Source: Hyphococcus sp.
Lineage (GTDB): Bacteria > Pseudomonadota > Alphaproteobacteria > Caulobacterales > Parvularculaceae
DNA length: 49,102 nt
NCBI GenBank assembly: GCA_021776345.1
Contig: JAJFGC010000264.1
Coordinates: forward strand, 1 to 49,102
Direction: 5' to 3'
Shown in pieces: positions 1 to 8,558 of this stretch. Numbering within the stretch: the stretch's first letter is position 1; each line of letters opens with the position of its first letter. A program made the position numbers and the translations under genes. A model generated the notes under the pieces. That model was not told where the DNA came from, made no database searches, and saw only the letters and a program-made list of their open reading frames with translations.

Positions 1-1101
1 GGCGTGGACTTTGAGCGCGTCATGGTTGAGGGCGATGATATCAATATCAACGGCGTTGCAACGTTTGCGGACGGCGTTCTCAGCGCTGCGTCATTTCCGA
101 GTTTTTATCTGAAGGGCGCTGCTGATCTCTCTCTCGCGGCAAGGCGAAACGCCAGCGGCGCGTTGGATGTGACGGCGACCGGCGCCTATTTTAACGCAGG
201 GCCGGCGGTGCTGCAGTTCACAAAAGGGCAGGGACGCTCGGCCGACAATGGCGATAGCGCAAATCCGTGGGGCGCCGGGATCGCCGCCACCGCGCGGATC
301 GATCGATTGGAACTCAGAAAAAAGGTTCTTTACCAGGACGCATCGTTCGATCTGAAACGCGGAGCCGATGCGCTTGAGGCCCTGAACTTCACGGCGTTGA
401 ACGCAGACGGCGCGCCATTGCGGGTCAACCTCGCCAACACGGGAAATGAAACCGGCCCGGCGCATCGAATTGACGTTCGCTCCAGCGACCTTGGCGGCTT
501 CCTGAAGGGCGTGTTTGGGTTGCAGTCCATGGATGGTGGGCAGGGCTCTATGGCGCTTTATTATGGCGGCGATACGACGGGACTCTCCGGCGAAATCGAG
601 GCGCGCAAAATGCATGTCGTGAATGCGCCGCTGCTGGCGCGTTTATTCTCCGCCGGGTCGCTCGACGGTCTGGCCAATCTGATGCAGGGCGAGGGGATCG
701 ACCTTTCATACGCCTACGGAGAATTTGATTATGGCGATGGCGCATTGTCGTTGCGCGACTTCCGGGCAACTGGTCCGTCTGTCGGGGTGACGGCGGAAGG
801 AACCGTTTCGCTCGCGCAGGATGGGGCAATCGCGCTGAACGGCGCGGTGGCGCCGCTTTATCAGATAAACTCGGTTCTCGGCGCTACGCCCATCATCGGC
901 GATTTTCTTGTCGGACGAAAAGGCGAGGGCATTCTTGCGCTCTCTTACTCGGTGAACGGCGACCGCGCCTCGCCCAATGTTGTCGTAAACCCTTTGTCGG
1001 CGCTGACGCCCGGCATATTCCGCCAGCTCTTTGAGCCGGCCAACACCTTGCCGGAAACAGCGCCGCAACCGATCCCGGTCGAGGCTACTCAATCCGAATA
1101 A
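1..1101 (+). CDS. AsmA/YhdP-like envelope protein, C-terminal part (5' end outside window)
   Basis: The reading frame is open from the first base, so the gene starts upstream of the window; the GTG at position 4 is not the real start. The visible 366 or so residues are beta-rich and low in cysteine, with repeated glycine-aspartate turns of the AsmA-like C-terminal region of large YhdP/TamB-type proteins. The segment from '[18 protein letters not shown]' to '[18 protein letters not shown]' resembles the conserved C-terminal signature of that family. Such proteins span the periplasm and are implicated in phospholipid transport to the outer membrane. The 3' end overlaps the convergent tyrS gene by 17 bases. 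The family call is from pattern recognition only. Confidence 0.72.
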   Translation, partial: GVDFERVMVEGDDININGVATFADGVLSAASFPSFYLKGAADLSLAARRNASGALDVTATGAYFNAGPAVLQFTKGQGRSADNGDSANPWGAGIAATARIDRLELRKKVLYQDASFDLKRGADALEALNFTALNADGAPLRVNLANTGNETGPAHRIDVRSSDLGGFLKGVFGLQSMDGGQGSMALYYGGDTTGLSGEIEARKMHVVNAPLLARLFSAGSLDGLANLMQGEGIDLSYAYGEFDYGDGALSLRDFRATGPSVGVTAEGTVSLAQDGAIALNGAVAPLYQINSVLGATPIIGDFLVGRKGEGILALSYSVNGDRASPNVVVNPLSALTPGIFRQLFEPANTLPETAPQPIPVEATQSE

Positions 1102-2329
1102 TGGCGTGCTTCTTCTTGCCGACGGAGATCTTGACGGCGCCATCGACAATATCGCCTGCTGCAATGTTGCGTTCTTCAGCGACAGGCGCGTCGTTGACCT
1201 TGAGCGCGCCGGCTTTGATGTGACGACGCGCCTCGCCTTTCGACGCACAAAGCCCGGCGGCGATGAACTGGTCGATCAGCGCCACACCAGCGTCGATATC
1301 GCCGCCGCTCAGCGCGACCGTTGGCAGATCGCCCCCAAGCCCGCCCTGTTCAAAGGTTTTCTGCGCGGTTGCCTCAGCGCTTTTCGCCGCGTCTTCGCCA
1401 TGGAGCAGCGCTGTTGCTTCGTTGGCGAGAATTTTCTTGGCTTCATTGATCTCCGCGCCTTCGAGCGCGCCAAGACGGCGCACTTCGTCCATGGGCAACG
1501 TCGTAAAGCGCGACAGCAACAATGCGACGTCGGCGTCTTCGGCGTTGCGCCAATATTGCCAATAGTCGTAGGGCGAAAACATATCGGCGTTGAGCCAGAC
1601 GGCGCCGTCTTCGGTCTTGCCCATCTTTTTGCCGGACGCCGTTGTCAGCAGCGGTGTCGTCAGGCCAAACACTTCCGTTGCATCCTTGCGCCGGCAAAGC
1701 TCAACGCCGTTGACGATATTGCCCCATTGGTCCGTGCCGCCCAGTTGCAGAGTGCAGCCATGCCGGGCCAGCAGCTCATGAAAATCATAGGCCTGCATCA
1801 GCATGTAGTTGAATTCCAGAAACGTCATCGGGCTTTCGCGATCAAGACGCAGCTTGACGCTGTCAAAGGTCAGCATACGGTTGATCGTGAAGTGAACGCC
1901 ATAGTCTCGCAGGAACTCCACATAGCCAAGTTCCGAGAGCCAGTCGTTGTTATTGACCATCATCGCGTCGGTCGGGCCGTCGCCGAAGCGCAGGAATTTC
2001 TCAAAAACGCCCTTGATGCTGTCGATATTGCCTTGAATGTCGGCGTCAGTAAGAAGCTTTCGCTGTTCGTCCTTGCCTGTCGGGTCGCCGACCTTGGTCG
2101 TACCCCCGCCCATCAGCGGCAGCGGTCGGTGCCCGGTCTGCTGCAGCCAGTAAAGCAGCATGATCTGGATGAGACTGCCAGCGTGGAGACTTTTCGCCGT
2201 CGCGTCGAAACCGATATAGCCGGTGACGACCCCGCTTGCTGCTTTTTCGTCGAGGCCCTCAAGATTGGTGCCTTGAGCAATGAACCCGCGTTCATCGAGG
2301 ATGCGGAGAAAATCAGATTTAAACGACAT
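1085..2329 (-). CDS. tyrS: Tyrosyl-tRNA synthetase
   Basis: This 414-residue protein charges tRNA-Tyr with tyrosine in the cytoplasm. It has class I synthetase signatures: a HIGH-like 'LHAGSL' near residue 50 in the Rossmann fold and a KMSKS-like 'KKMGKT' near residue 235. It also has the tyrosine-pocket stretches 'GGTDQWGN' and 'YMLMQAYDF'. The last 70 or so residues form an S4 RNA-binding domain, including '[18 protein letters not shown]'. Length is normal for bacterial TyrS. It is transcribed divergently from anmK across about 166 bases and overlaps the upstream AsmA-like gene tail to tail. No T-box or other leader was noticed. Confidence 0.97.
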   Translation of the reverse strand: MSFKSDFLRILDERGFIAQGTNLEGLDEKAASGVVTGYIGFDATAKSLHAGSLIQIMLLYWLQQTGHRPLPLMGGGTTKVGDPTGKDEQRKLLTDADIQGNIDSIKGVFEKFLRFGDGPTDAMMVNNNDWLSELGYVEFLRDYGVHFTINRMLTFDSVKLRLDRESPMTFLEFNYMLMQAYDFHELLARHGCTLQLGGTDQWGNIVNGVELCRRKDATEVFGLTTPLLTTASGKKMGKTEDGAVWLNADMFSPYDYWQYWRNAEDADVALLLSRFTTLPMDEVRRLGALEGAEINEAKKILANEATALLHGEDAAKSAEATAQKTFEQGGLGGDLPTVALSGGDIDAGVALIDQFIAAGLCASKGEARRHIKAGALKVNDAPVAEERNIAAGDIVDGAVKISVGKKKHAIIRIE

Positions 2330-2495
2330 TTGATCGGCTTTGTATTTTGGGCGTTATCAACCTGCCCGCACCTAGCATGGCGCGGGGCTTTTTTCCAACC
2401 AATCATTGGCTGCTTTGAGGCGCGATTTAAGAAAGCCTTCAGCAAGTCCGGCGATTCTGGTTAAGGTTCTCTCTGAGCGGCAATCGGATTTTGTC

Positions 2496-3629
2496 ATGTC
2501 TGACACACTAACAGCCATTGGTTTGATGAGCGGCACATCGCTTGACGGGATCGACGCGGCAATTCTGGAAACCGATGGCGAGCGCGCCCTGAAACATGGC
2601 GCTGTCCTTCATCAGCCCTATAGCCGGGATCTTAAAATCTGGGTCCGGCGCGCGATCAAGGCGGCGCTTGAAGGCCGTGATGGGGCCGCGGAGATTGGCA
2701 AGGCTTCCGGCGAGGTTAGCTATGCTCATGTCGCCGCCGTCGAAGCGCTGCTGGAAAAGGCGGGCTTGAGGCGAACCGACATTGATGTGATCGGGTTCCA
2801 CGGCCAGACGATCCTGCATCGCCCAGCAAGAGACCCGGGCACAGTTGGCCGAACCTGGCAGATCGGGAACGGCCAGGTGTTGGCCGAAGAAACCCGGATC
2901 GATGTCGTCAGCGACTTCCGCACGGCCGATGTCGCAGCCGGCGGCGAGGGCGCGCCCTTCGCGCCGATTTATCATCATGCCTTGGTCAGTGCGATGAGCC
3001 CGGCGCCGGGGCACGCCGTTGGCGTGATTAATCTCGGCGGCGTTTCTAATATGACATATGTTCCGACGCGCGCGCGCGGGATTGACCTCATTGCCTTTGA
3101 CTGCGGCCCGGGCAACGGGCTGATCGATGAATGGGTTGAATTTCGAACTGGCGAGGCGATGGATAAGGACGGGGCGCTCGCCAACGCCGGGACGGTCAAT
3201 GAAGAAGCGCTTAGAATGATGTTGCTGGCGCCGTATCTGCGTCGGCGCCCGCCAAAGTCGCTCGATCGCCATGACTTCAAAATTGATCACGTCAAAAAAC
3301 TAAAACCCGAAGACGGCGCCGCAACACTGACAGCGTTTACAGCCGCGTGCATCGCCAAATCAGAACAGTTATTGCCAGAACCAGTGGGTGAGTGGATCAT
3401 CTGTGGCGGTGGGCGACACAACCCGGCGATGATGAAGGCCCTCGAAGATTATTTGAGGGCGCCTGTGAAGGCCGCGGAGGCTGCCGGCTGGCGCGGGGAT
3501 GATCTTGAGGCGGAGTGTTTCGCCTATCTTGCTGTCCGCAGCCTGAAAAAACTACCCTTGAGCTTCCCGACAACGACGAGAGTTCCTCGGCCAATGCAGG
3601 GCGGCATTTTTCATCGCACGCCAGTATAG
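2496..3629 (+). CDS. anmK: Anhydro-N-acetylmuramic acid kinase
   Basis: AnmK phosphorylates and hydrolyses 1,6-anhydro-MurNAc to MurNAc-6-phosphate, a step in cell-wall recycling. The protein begins with the family signature 'GLMSGTSLDGIDAAI', followed by 'GFHGQT' and the nucleotide-binding 'NLGGVSNMT' and 'FDCGPGNGLID' segments, and ends with 'RPMQGGIFHRTPV'. The frame stays open 90 bases further upstream, but the ATG at 2496 gives the standard N terminus (377 residues), so it is preferred. Divergent tyrS and anmK are neighbours in many alphaproteobacteria. Its presence shows that this cell recycles peptidoglycan, relevant to the two BlaI/M56 modules nearby. Confidence 0.95.
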   Translation: MSDTLTAIGLMSGTSLDGIDAAILETDGERALKHGAVLHQPYSRDLKIWVRRAIKAALEGRDGAAEIGKASGEVSYAHVAAVEALLEKAGLRRTDIDVIGFHGQTILHRPARDPGTVGRTWQIGNGQVLAEETRIDVVSDFRTADVAAGGEGAPFAPIYHHALVSAMSPAPGHAVGVINLGGVSNMTYVPTRARGIDLIAFDCGPGNGLIDEWVEFRTGEAMDKDGALANAGTVNEEALRMMLLAPYLRRRPPKSLDRHDFKIDHVKKLKPEDGAATLTAFTAACIAKSEQLLPEPVGEWIICGGGRHNPAMMKALEDYLRAPVKAAEAAGWRGDDLEAECFAYLAVRSLKKLPLSFPTTTRVPRPMQGGIFHRTPV

Positions 3630-3772
3630 CGGATGTAACCGCTGGTCCAATCAGCAGTGAAAGTAACATTTTTCGGTGAAACGAAAATCACATAGGGCGA
3701 AGCGATGATTCGTCTATATGCAAAAGGCGCCTTACGCTCCATAGTTACCCGAAGACAAATGGGGGCCTTCTC

Positions 3773-5143
3773 ATGAAGTTCGAAAACATCGCAATCGTCG
3801 TGATTTTGATCAAAAGCCTTGCGGGACCGGCATTCGCCGCACAGGAAATCGTCATTCGAAATGTTCAGCTCGTTACGATGATTGAAGAAGAAAATATCGT
3901 ACTAGGCAAAGCAGTGATCGTTGAGGGCGGCGCGATCAAGGCAATCGTACGCGATGCGCCTTCCGAATTTGCCGATGACGCCATAATCATTGATGGGGGC
4001 GGAGGATATTTGACCCCTGGTCTCATCGACGCTCACGTCCACCATTACGACCCAGTCCCATATCTTAACTATATCGCTAACGGCGTGACGACTGTCATTG
4101 GGTTAGGACAGCGTGACGGTGGTGAAAGCTTCCTTGCACTTCGCAACGCGATCAATGCCGGAGATGAGATCGGACCCGGTATCTACACAACAAGCAAGAC
4201 CATCGCCAGTCACATAGACATCGAAGATCCGGATGAGGCGCGGGCTTATGTCAGGAGTCTTAAGGCGGATGGATTCGATCTGGTTAAAATTTACAACAAT
4301 ACGCCGAAACCCGTTTTTGATGCGGTCGTCGATGAAGCGCGCCGGAACGATTTGTCAGTCTTTGGTCATTTACCGCGCAATTTCCCGGTGCAATACGCGC
4401 TTAGTCACGGGCTAGATGTTGTTGCCCATGCAGAAGAATTTTATTTTGCCTATTTCGGTGGGCCGCGCGATCAACAGCTTGCCGATTTTGATGGTTCAGC
4501 CATTCCCGATCTTAGCAAAATGCAGGAAGTTATCGATCTTATGGTCGAGCATGAGGTAGCGTTGATACCTGATTTTACCTTCACTTTTGTAACCATGAAA
4601 TTTTGGGATGATGAGGACGCTGTACTTGCCGACCCGGAGATCAAGTACTGGCCAGCGATTGCATATGAATCATGGAAAGAAAACAACGGAGCGCGACGGG
4701 ACCAGATCGGAAAGAGAATGCTGCGAGACCGCATCAAATATAATTTGATGCATGAGTTGACGCGACGGGCAAGCGCGGCAGGCGTGCTGATTGTCACTGG
4801 TACGGATGCGCCCGAACGAGGCGTTATATCAGGGCGATCATTGCACAGCGAGATGCGTGAGCTCGTAAAATCGGGGCTTTCATTTGAAAAATCGCTCGCA
4901 GCGGCAACCCGAAATGGCGGCGAACTGATTAATAAATATATAGATGCAGACGCGCGGCTTGGCGTCATCGCACCTGGATATGAAGCTGATTTGATCCTCG
5001 TTGCGGATAATCCGTTGGAGGACATTCGCAACATGCAAGCGATTGAGGCGGTCATGACCGATGGCGTCTGGCACGATCGCCAGACGCTTAAAATGCTTCG
5101 CAATGATCTCGCCGCTCAGCACCAACAAGCTGCAGGAGAATAA
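3773..5143 (+). CDS. Secreted metal-dependent amidohydrolase
   Basis: The 456-residue protein has a signal peptide (residues 1-23, ending 'AGPAFAAQ') and an amidohydrolase-superfamily TIM barrel. Visible metal-site elements are 'DAHVHH' at residues 87-91, a likely carboxylated lysine in 'DLVKIYN', histidines in 'FGHLPR' and 'VAHAEEF', and the aspartate of 'GTDAPE'. The C-terminal 'GVIAPGYEADLILVADNPL' is typical of imidazolonepropionase- and prolidase-like members. Substrate cannot be told; a dipeptide or cyclic amide is plausible. Base composition looks more AT-rich than in neighbouring genes. It lies 82 bases before the BlaI-like gene on the same strand, but the BlaI operators lie after it, so it may be a separate unit. 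Confidence 0.85.
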   Translation: MKFENIAIVVILIKSLAGPAFAAQEIVIRNVQLVTMIEEENIVLGKAVIVEGGAIKAIVRDAPSEFADDAIIIDGGGGYLTPGLIDAHVHHYDPVPYLNYIANGVTTVIGLGQRDGGESFLALRNAINAGDEIGPGIYTTSKTIASHIDIEDPDEARAYVRSLKADGFDLVKIYNNTPKPVFDAVVDEARRNDLSVFGHLPRNFPVQYALSHGLDVVAHAEEFYFAYFGGPRDQQLADFDGSAIPDLSKMQEVIDLMVEHEVALIPDFTFTFVTMKFWDDEDAVLADPEIKYWPAIAYESWKENNGARRDQIGKRMLRDRIKYNLMHELTRRASAAGVLIVTGTDAPERGVISGRSLHSEMRELVKSGLSFEKSLAAATRNGGELINKYIDADARLGVIAPGYEADLILVADNPLEDIRNMQAIEAVMTDGVWHDRQTLKMLRNDLAAQHQQAAGE

Positions 5144-5184
5144 CGCCTATGACGTCTGGCGTGATAGTGTATTGACTCCATCAT

Positions 5185-5220
5185 TTACATCTGTAATTGT
5201 AAGAAAAATTACGGATGTAA
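5185..5220 (+). promoter_or_regulatory. Paired BlaI-type operator sites
   Basis: Two palindromes lie just upstream of the BlaI-like gene: TTACATCTGTAA at 5185-5196 and TTACGGATGTAA at 5209-5220, centres 24 bases apart. The first contains TACA-N2-TGTA, the half-site arrangement of BlaI/MecI operators. Together they form a larger inverted repeat with one mismatch. A TTGACT that could be a -35 element is at 5172-5177, so the first site would sit in the promoter core and the second near the ribosome-binding site of the gene at 5226. Autorepression is inferred from known bla/mec circuits. Confidence 0.7.
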
Positions 5221-5225
5221 ACATT

Positions 5226-5594
5226 ATGGCGGTCAGTGAGGCGGAAAGTGCGGTGATGGAGGCGTTATGGACCGAAAGTCCGCTTAGCGCTGATGACATT
5301 ATTGGGCGCATTGCCGATGAACATGGCTGGCGCGCCGTCACGGTAAAGACACTCCTCAACCGGTTGCTCAAGAAGCAAGCAATCAGCGCCAAGCGCGATG
5401 GTCGCCGATATCTCTATGAGCCGTTGCTGGACCGCAGCGACTATGTTCAGGCGCAGAGCCAGACCCTGATCGATCGCCTCTTTGACGGCCGGGTGGGGTC
5501 GCTGGTGACGCATTTTTCTGAAAACAAAAAATTGACCCCGCAGGATGTTGCTGATCTCAAGCGCCTGATCAAGGAGCTGGATGATGGAAGCTGA
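5226..5594 (+). CDS. BlaI/MecI-family transcriptional repressor
   Basis: This 122-residue protein has the winged-helix domain of BlaI/MecI repressors (residues 1-75, with 'AESAVMEALW' and 'AVTVKTLLNRLLKK' as opening and recognition helices) and a short C-terminal dimerisation region. BlaI-type repressors bind palindromes as dimers and are inactivated when the partner M56 membrane protease is triggered. The frame extends upstream to 5061, but that would cover both operators and the preceding gene; the ATG at 5226 gives the normal N terminus. It overlaps the M56 gene by 14 bases, so the two are very likely co-translated. Confidence 0.9.
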   Translation: MAVSEAESAVMEALWTESPLSADDIIGRIADEHGWRAVTVKTLLNRLLKKQAISAKRDGRRYLYEPLLDRSDYVQAQSQTLIDRLFDGRVGSLVTHFSENKKLTPQDVADLKRLIKELDDGS

Positions 5595-7176
5595 TATTTT
5601 AAGCGTGCTCTTGCGGATGACGATTGCGATCAGCGTTGCCGTCATAGCTGTGCTCATTTTACGTCATCCGGTTCGTTCGTGGTTGGGCGCTCGCAACGCT
5701 TATGCGTTGTGGATGATCGTGCCTCTTTCGGCAGCGGCGATATTGGCGCCGGCCCGCCGGATTGTAGAGGCGCTTCCCAACAATACTCATTCGACCATGA
5801 TGGCGGCGCCTGCTGTGTCCGCGCCTGCCGCAATACACGACTTTAATGCCGTCGCAACGCCTGCCGCTCCATTGCTAATTTATGACGCCATAAGCTGGGA
5901 GCCGGTTTTGTTCGTCGCCTGGGCTGTCGGTCTGGCCGGTGCTTTAGCTTTGTTAGTATGGCGCCAGCAACGGTTTCTGGCGCGCCTTGGCGCGCTTGAG
6001 CGATCGTTCTGTGATGGTGTTGAAGTTTATAAAGCACGGGCGGCCGACATTGGGCCGGCGCTGGTCGGGGCGCTGGCGCCACGCCTGGTTGTTCCGGCGG
6101 ATTTTGACCAGCGGTTCAACGCCAAAGAACGCGCGCTGGTGATCGCCCACGAGCATGTGCATTTGTCGCGAAGAGATGTGCAGATCAACGGCCTTGCCGC
6201 TGTCCTGGGCTGCATTTTCTGGTTCAATCCTCTCTTTGCCTTTGCCATCGTCCGAATGCGCGAGGATCAGGAAATGGCATGCGATGCAACCGTTCTCGCG
6301 CGTGAGAGTGCGGGGCGGGGCGATTATGCGCGTGCCTTGTTGAAGACACAGTTTTCATCCGGCGACATTCCGATCGGCTGCGCCTGGCCCTCGGCAGGAA
6401 GCCATCCCTTAAAGACCCGCATGACGGCGCTGGCGCAAAATAAACCGAACCGATTGCGTGAGCGTACCGGCGCCATTGCGATCGCGTGCGTGGCGCTTAT
6501 CAGCGGCGCGGCGGCCTGGAGCATGCAGCCGCCTATCGTGTCGTCAGTCGCCTTTGATGAGGCCGCGACGACGGTCTCCGCGGCTAGCTCTGCGTCGATT
6601 ACCGTCTCGAGCAACGTGGCGTCGTCTCCGCGCACCAAAGAAGCCGGGTCCAGCGCGTCTTATATCGACAGGCTCGCATCGGCGGGGCTTGTTGATCTAA
6701 CCGCCGACGAACTGATCGCGCTCAAGATTCATAATGTTGATGTTACTGCGATCAAATCTGCGCAACAGCTTGGGTTTGATCCGACCCCGGATAACCTGGT
6801 TGCGATGTCTGTCGCCAATGTGACGCCGGAGTTTGCTGCTGAGGTTCGCGCCGAGGGTTGGAATAACGTAAGCATCGAGGAGCTGATTTCGATGCGGCAT
6901 ATGGACGTTGATCCTGCCGACGGGAAAAAATTTATTGCGCTGGGGTTACAGCAGATGACCGTCCAGCAACTCATTAGCTTTGCAGCGATGGGTGTCACGG
7001 TCGATTATGTCCGTTCGCTGCAAGGCGAAGGCATTACCGAGAAAGACCCGGACGGCTATGCCCGCGCCGCCGCCATGGGCATCACGCCCGACTTTATTGC
7101 AGAAGCGCGCCGCCGCGGTTTTGACGAGCTCACGCTTGATAAGCTCGTGCGCATGAAATCCGCCGATATTTTTTAA
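5581..7176 (+). CDS. BlaR1-type M56 membrane protease with C-terminal helical repeats
   Basis: The 531-residue protein has membrane helices near residues 6-27, 39-58 and 107-127, then a zinc-protease domain with HExxH ('HEHVH', 190-194) and the downstream 'REDQEMACDA' typical of M56/BlaR1 proteases. A last membrane helix lies near 297-313. In BlaR1 the part after this helix is a penicillin-binding sensor; here it is a Ser/Ala-rich linker (320-360) and a helical repeat array (361-531) with motifs such as 'LVAMSVANVTPEFAAEVRAEG'. No SxxK sensor fold is visible. The same repeats make up the next protein. AAGGAG at 5571-5576 serves ATG codons at 5581 or 5584. Probably it senses an envelope signal and relieves repression by the upstream BlaI; the ligand is unknown. 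Confidence 0.85.
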   Translation: MMEADILSVLLRMTIAISVAVIAVLILRHPVRSWLGARNAYALWMIVPLSAAAILAPARRIVEALPNNTHSTMMAAPAVSAPAAIHDFNAVATPAAPLLIYDAISWEPVLFVAWAVGLAGALALLVWRQQRFLARLGALERSFCDGVEVYKARAADIGPALVGALAPRLVVPADFDQRFNAKERALVIAHEHVHLSRRDVQINGLAAVLGCIFWFNPLFAFAIVRMREDQEMACDATVLARESAGRGDYARALLKTQFSSGDIPIGCAWPSAGSHPLKTRMTALAQNKPNRLRERTGAIAIACVALISGAAAWSMQPPIVSSVAFDEAATTVSAASSASITVSSNVASSPRTKEAGSSASYIDRLASAGLVDLTADELIALKIHNVDVTAIKSAQQLGFDPTPDNLVAMSVANVTPEFAAEVRAEGWNNVSIEELISMRHMDVDPADGKKFIALGLQQMTVQQLISFAAMGVTVDYVRSLQGEGITEKDPDGYARAAAMGITPDFIAEARRRGFDELTLDKLVRMKSADIF

Positions 7177-7209
7177 CGCAACCATTTTTGTTTGAAGGAA
7201 GTTGAAACC

Positions 7210-8316
7210 ATGGCCCGCAAATTACATGCATTCTTTGTTGTGATTGTTCTCATGCTTGCCGGCGCCAGCGCGGTGACGGCGGCGCCTGTTGAAGGCACCT
7301 GGGCGCTCGTCAAAAGCGATACGCCCGGTGAGGTCAATGTAACGTTCAATCGCTCAACCAGTCGTCACAATACATGGATTGTTGGACGGGATTTTGATGT
7401 CGCGGAATTCGAGGGGCTCGATCTAAGCAAACCGGGACGTCAGGATGTGAACTTTACGATGAAACGCGATGCCGGCGATATCACTGGCGACGGCGTCGTC
7501 TTGGACGGGTCGGGATCGGGTGTCTTCTCATATACGCCGAACAACGCTTATTTCACCGAGCTAAAACGCATCGGCTTCGATGGCGTCAAAGAAAAACAGC
7601 AATGGGCCTACGCCTTCAATGATGTCAGCTTGTCCTTTGCCCGCGGCATGGCCAAGCGCGCGATCGCGGGCCTCGATGCAGACAAGCTTTTAGGCTATCG
7701 GTCCGTTGGCGGCGATCTCGTCTTTGTTGATGAGTTGCGCAAAGCCGGTATTACCTTTGAAAGCGCCAATAAACTGATTGCCTTTCGCGTTCATGACATC
7801 ACGCCGAGTTTTGTTCGCGATATCAAGAAGGCAGGTCTTTCTCCGACCAACAACCAGTTTGTTGCGATGGCTGTGCATGAGGTGACGCCCGCTTACATCG
7901 CCGAGATGAAGGCAGCCGGGTTTAGCGGCGGTATCAATGATCTCGTCGCGTTCCGCGTTCATGAGGTGACGCCGGCCTTTGCAAAAGAGATCCGTGATTT
8001 GGGATTTTCAGTATCGGGACAAAAGCTCGTTGCCTTGCGCGTGCATGATATTACGCCGGCCTATATTAAGAAGATGCGCAAAGAGTTTGGCGACGATCTG
8101 ACTCTCGATAACATTATCGCCGCCACTGTTCATGACGTGACGCCTGAATTCGTCGCGGAGGTCCGCGCTATGGGTCTGGACCCGAATTTTGACCAACTGA
8201 TTGCAATGGCCGTTCATGATGTGACACCCAACTATATTCAACATTTGCGGTCAAAAGGCGTGACAACAAATGATATCGACAAGTTGGTCAGCCTTAAAAT
8301 TCACGGCATTGACTAA
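7210..8316 (+). CDS. Secreted protein of 28-residue helical repeats
   Basis: The 368-residue protein starts with a clear signal peptide (residues 1-25, ending 'AVTAAP') at the ATG at 7210, preceded by AAGGAAG; a TTG at 7192 is a weaker alternative. Residues 26-110 are beta-like. Residues about 110-170 look like degenerate repeats. Residues 174-368 hold seven units of 27-29 residues with a consensus close to 'LVAMRVHDVTPAYI', two helices joined by G-[FL]. The same unit occurs in the outer part of the M56 protease encoded 33 bases upstream. It is probably an envelope partner, decoy or ligand carrier of that protease. I do not recognise an established function for this family. Confidence 0.82.
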   Translation: MARKLHAFFVVIVLMLAGASAVTAAPVEGTWALVKSDTPGEVNVTFNRSTSRHNTWIVGRDFDVAEFEGLDLSKPGRQDVNFTMKRDAGDITGDGVVLDGSGSGVFSYTPNNAYFTELKRIGFDGVKEKQQWAYAFNDVSLSFARGMAKRAIAGLDADKLLGYRSVGGDLVFVDELRKAGITFESANKLIAFRVHDITPSFVRDIKKAGLSPTNNQFVAMAVHEVTPAYIAEMKAAGFSGGINDLVAFRVHEVTPAFAKEIRDLGFSVSGQKLVALRVHDITPAYIKKMRKEFGDDLTLDNIIAATVHDVTPEFVAEVRAMGLDPNFDQLIAMAVHDVTPNYIQHLRSKGVTTNDIDKLVSLKIHGID

Positions 8317-8413
8317 CGCGCCTTTCAAGCTCTCTTGTTTTAGCCCTCTTGATTTCAGTTGCGACACCCCTCAAATTGACTGCAGATTTTAGTTAACGAG
8401 AGGAGGTGATCCG
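8317..8413. other. Intergenic leader before the micro-ORF
   Basis: This noncoding stretch follows the repeat-protein gene. A TTGACT at 8376-8381 could be a -35 element, but no convincing -10 follows at 16-18 bases, so no promoter is claimed. Its end is the long Shine-Dalgarno sequence AGGAGGTGATCC (8401-8412), complementary over 12 bases to the usual 3' end of 16S rRNA. Confidence 0.4.
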
Positions 8414-8491
8414 ATGTCCAGTGATTTCAAGAAGCCTATGAGGTCTTTGCGGAAGGTACACGTGTCGGAGCAGCCTCTGAGCGATTGCTGA
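8414..8491 (+). CDS. Micro-ORF of 25 codons with an extreme Shine-Dalgarno match
   Basis: ATG at 8414 opens a 25-codon frame (beginning 'MSSDFKKPMRSLRKVHV', ending in Cys) that stops at TGA 8489-8491. The ribosome-binding sequence AGGAGGTGATCC at 8401-8412 is a full-length match to the anti-Shine-Dalgarno region and almost touches the start codon, which is very unusual. After the TGA the same frame stays open for 19 codons, reading 'LPDFEKILRPKAKGNRDPF', to TAA at 8549-8551. The peptide is basic with no membrane segment. It could be a small protein, a leader peptide, a decoy ribosome site in an sRNA, or a gene broken by a stop codon. A strong terminator follows, so it is probably an independent short transcript. 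Confidence 0.5.
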   Translation: MSSDFKKPMRSLRKVHVSEQPLSDC

Positions 8492-8558
8492 CTGCCGGAT
8501 TTTGAAAAGATCCTGAGACCCAAGGCTAAAGGGAATCGCGATCCTTTTTAAGGATTGA

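Noticed and set aside
1031-2464. Plus-strand open frame of 477 codons opposite tyrS
   Set aside because: It is the antisense shadow of tyrS, rich in Arg, Cys and His without any domain, while the other strand has full class I synthetase motifs.
5581-7176. Canonical beta-lactam resistance sensor (blaR1/mecR1)
   Set aside because: The repressor and protease resemble bla/mec, but no penicillin-binding sensor domain and no beta-lactamase or PBP2a gene is present.
8489-8551. Selenocysteine at the in-frame TGA of the micro-ORF
   Set aside because: No convincing SECIS-like hairpin was seen immediately after the TGA, and no selenoprotein family was recognised.
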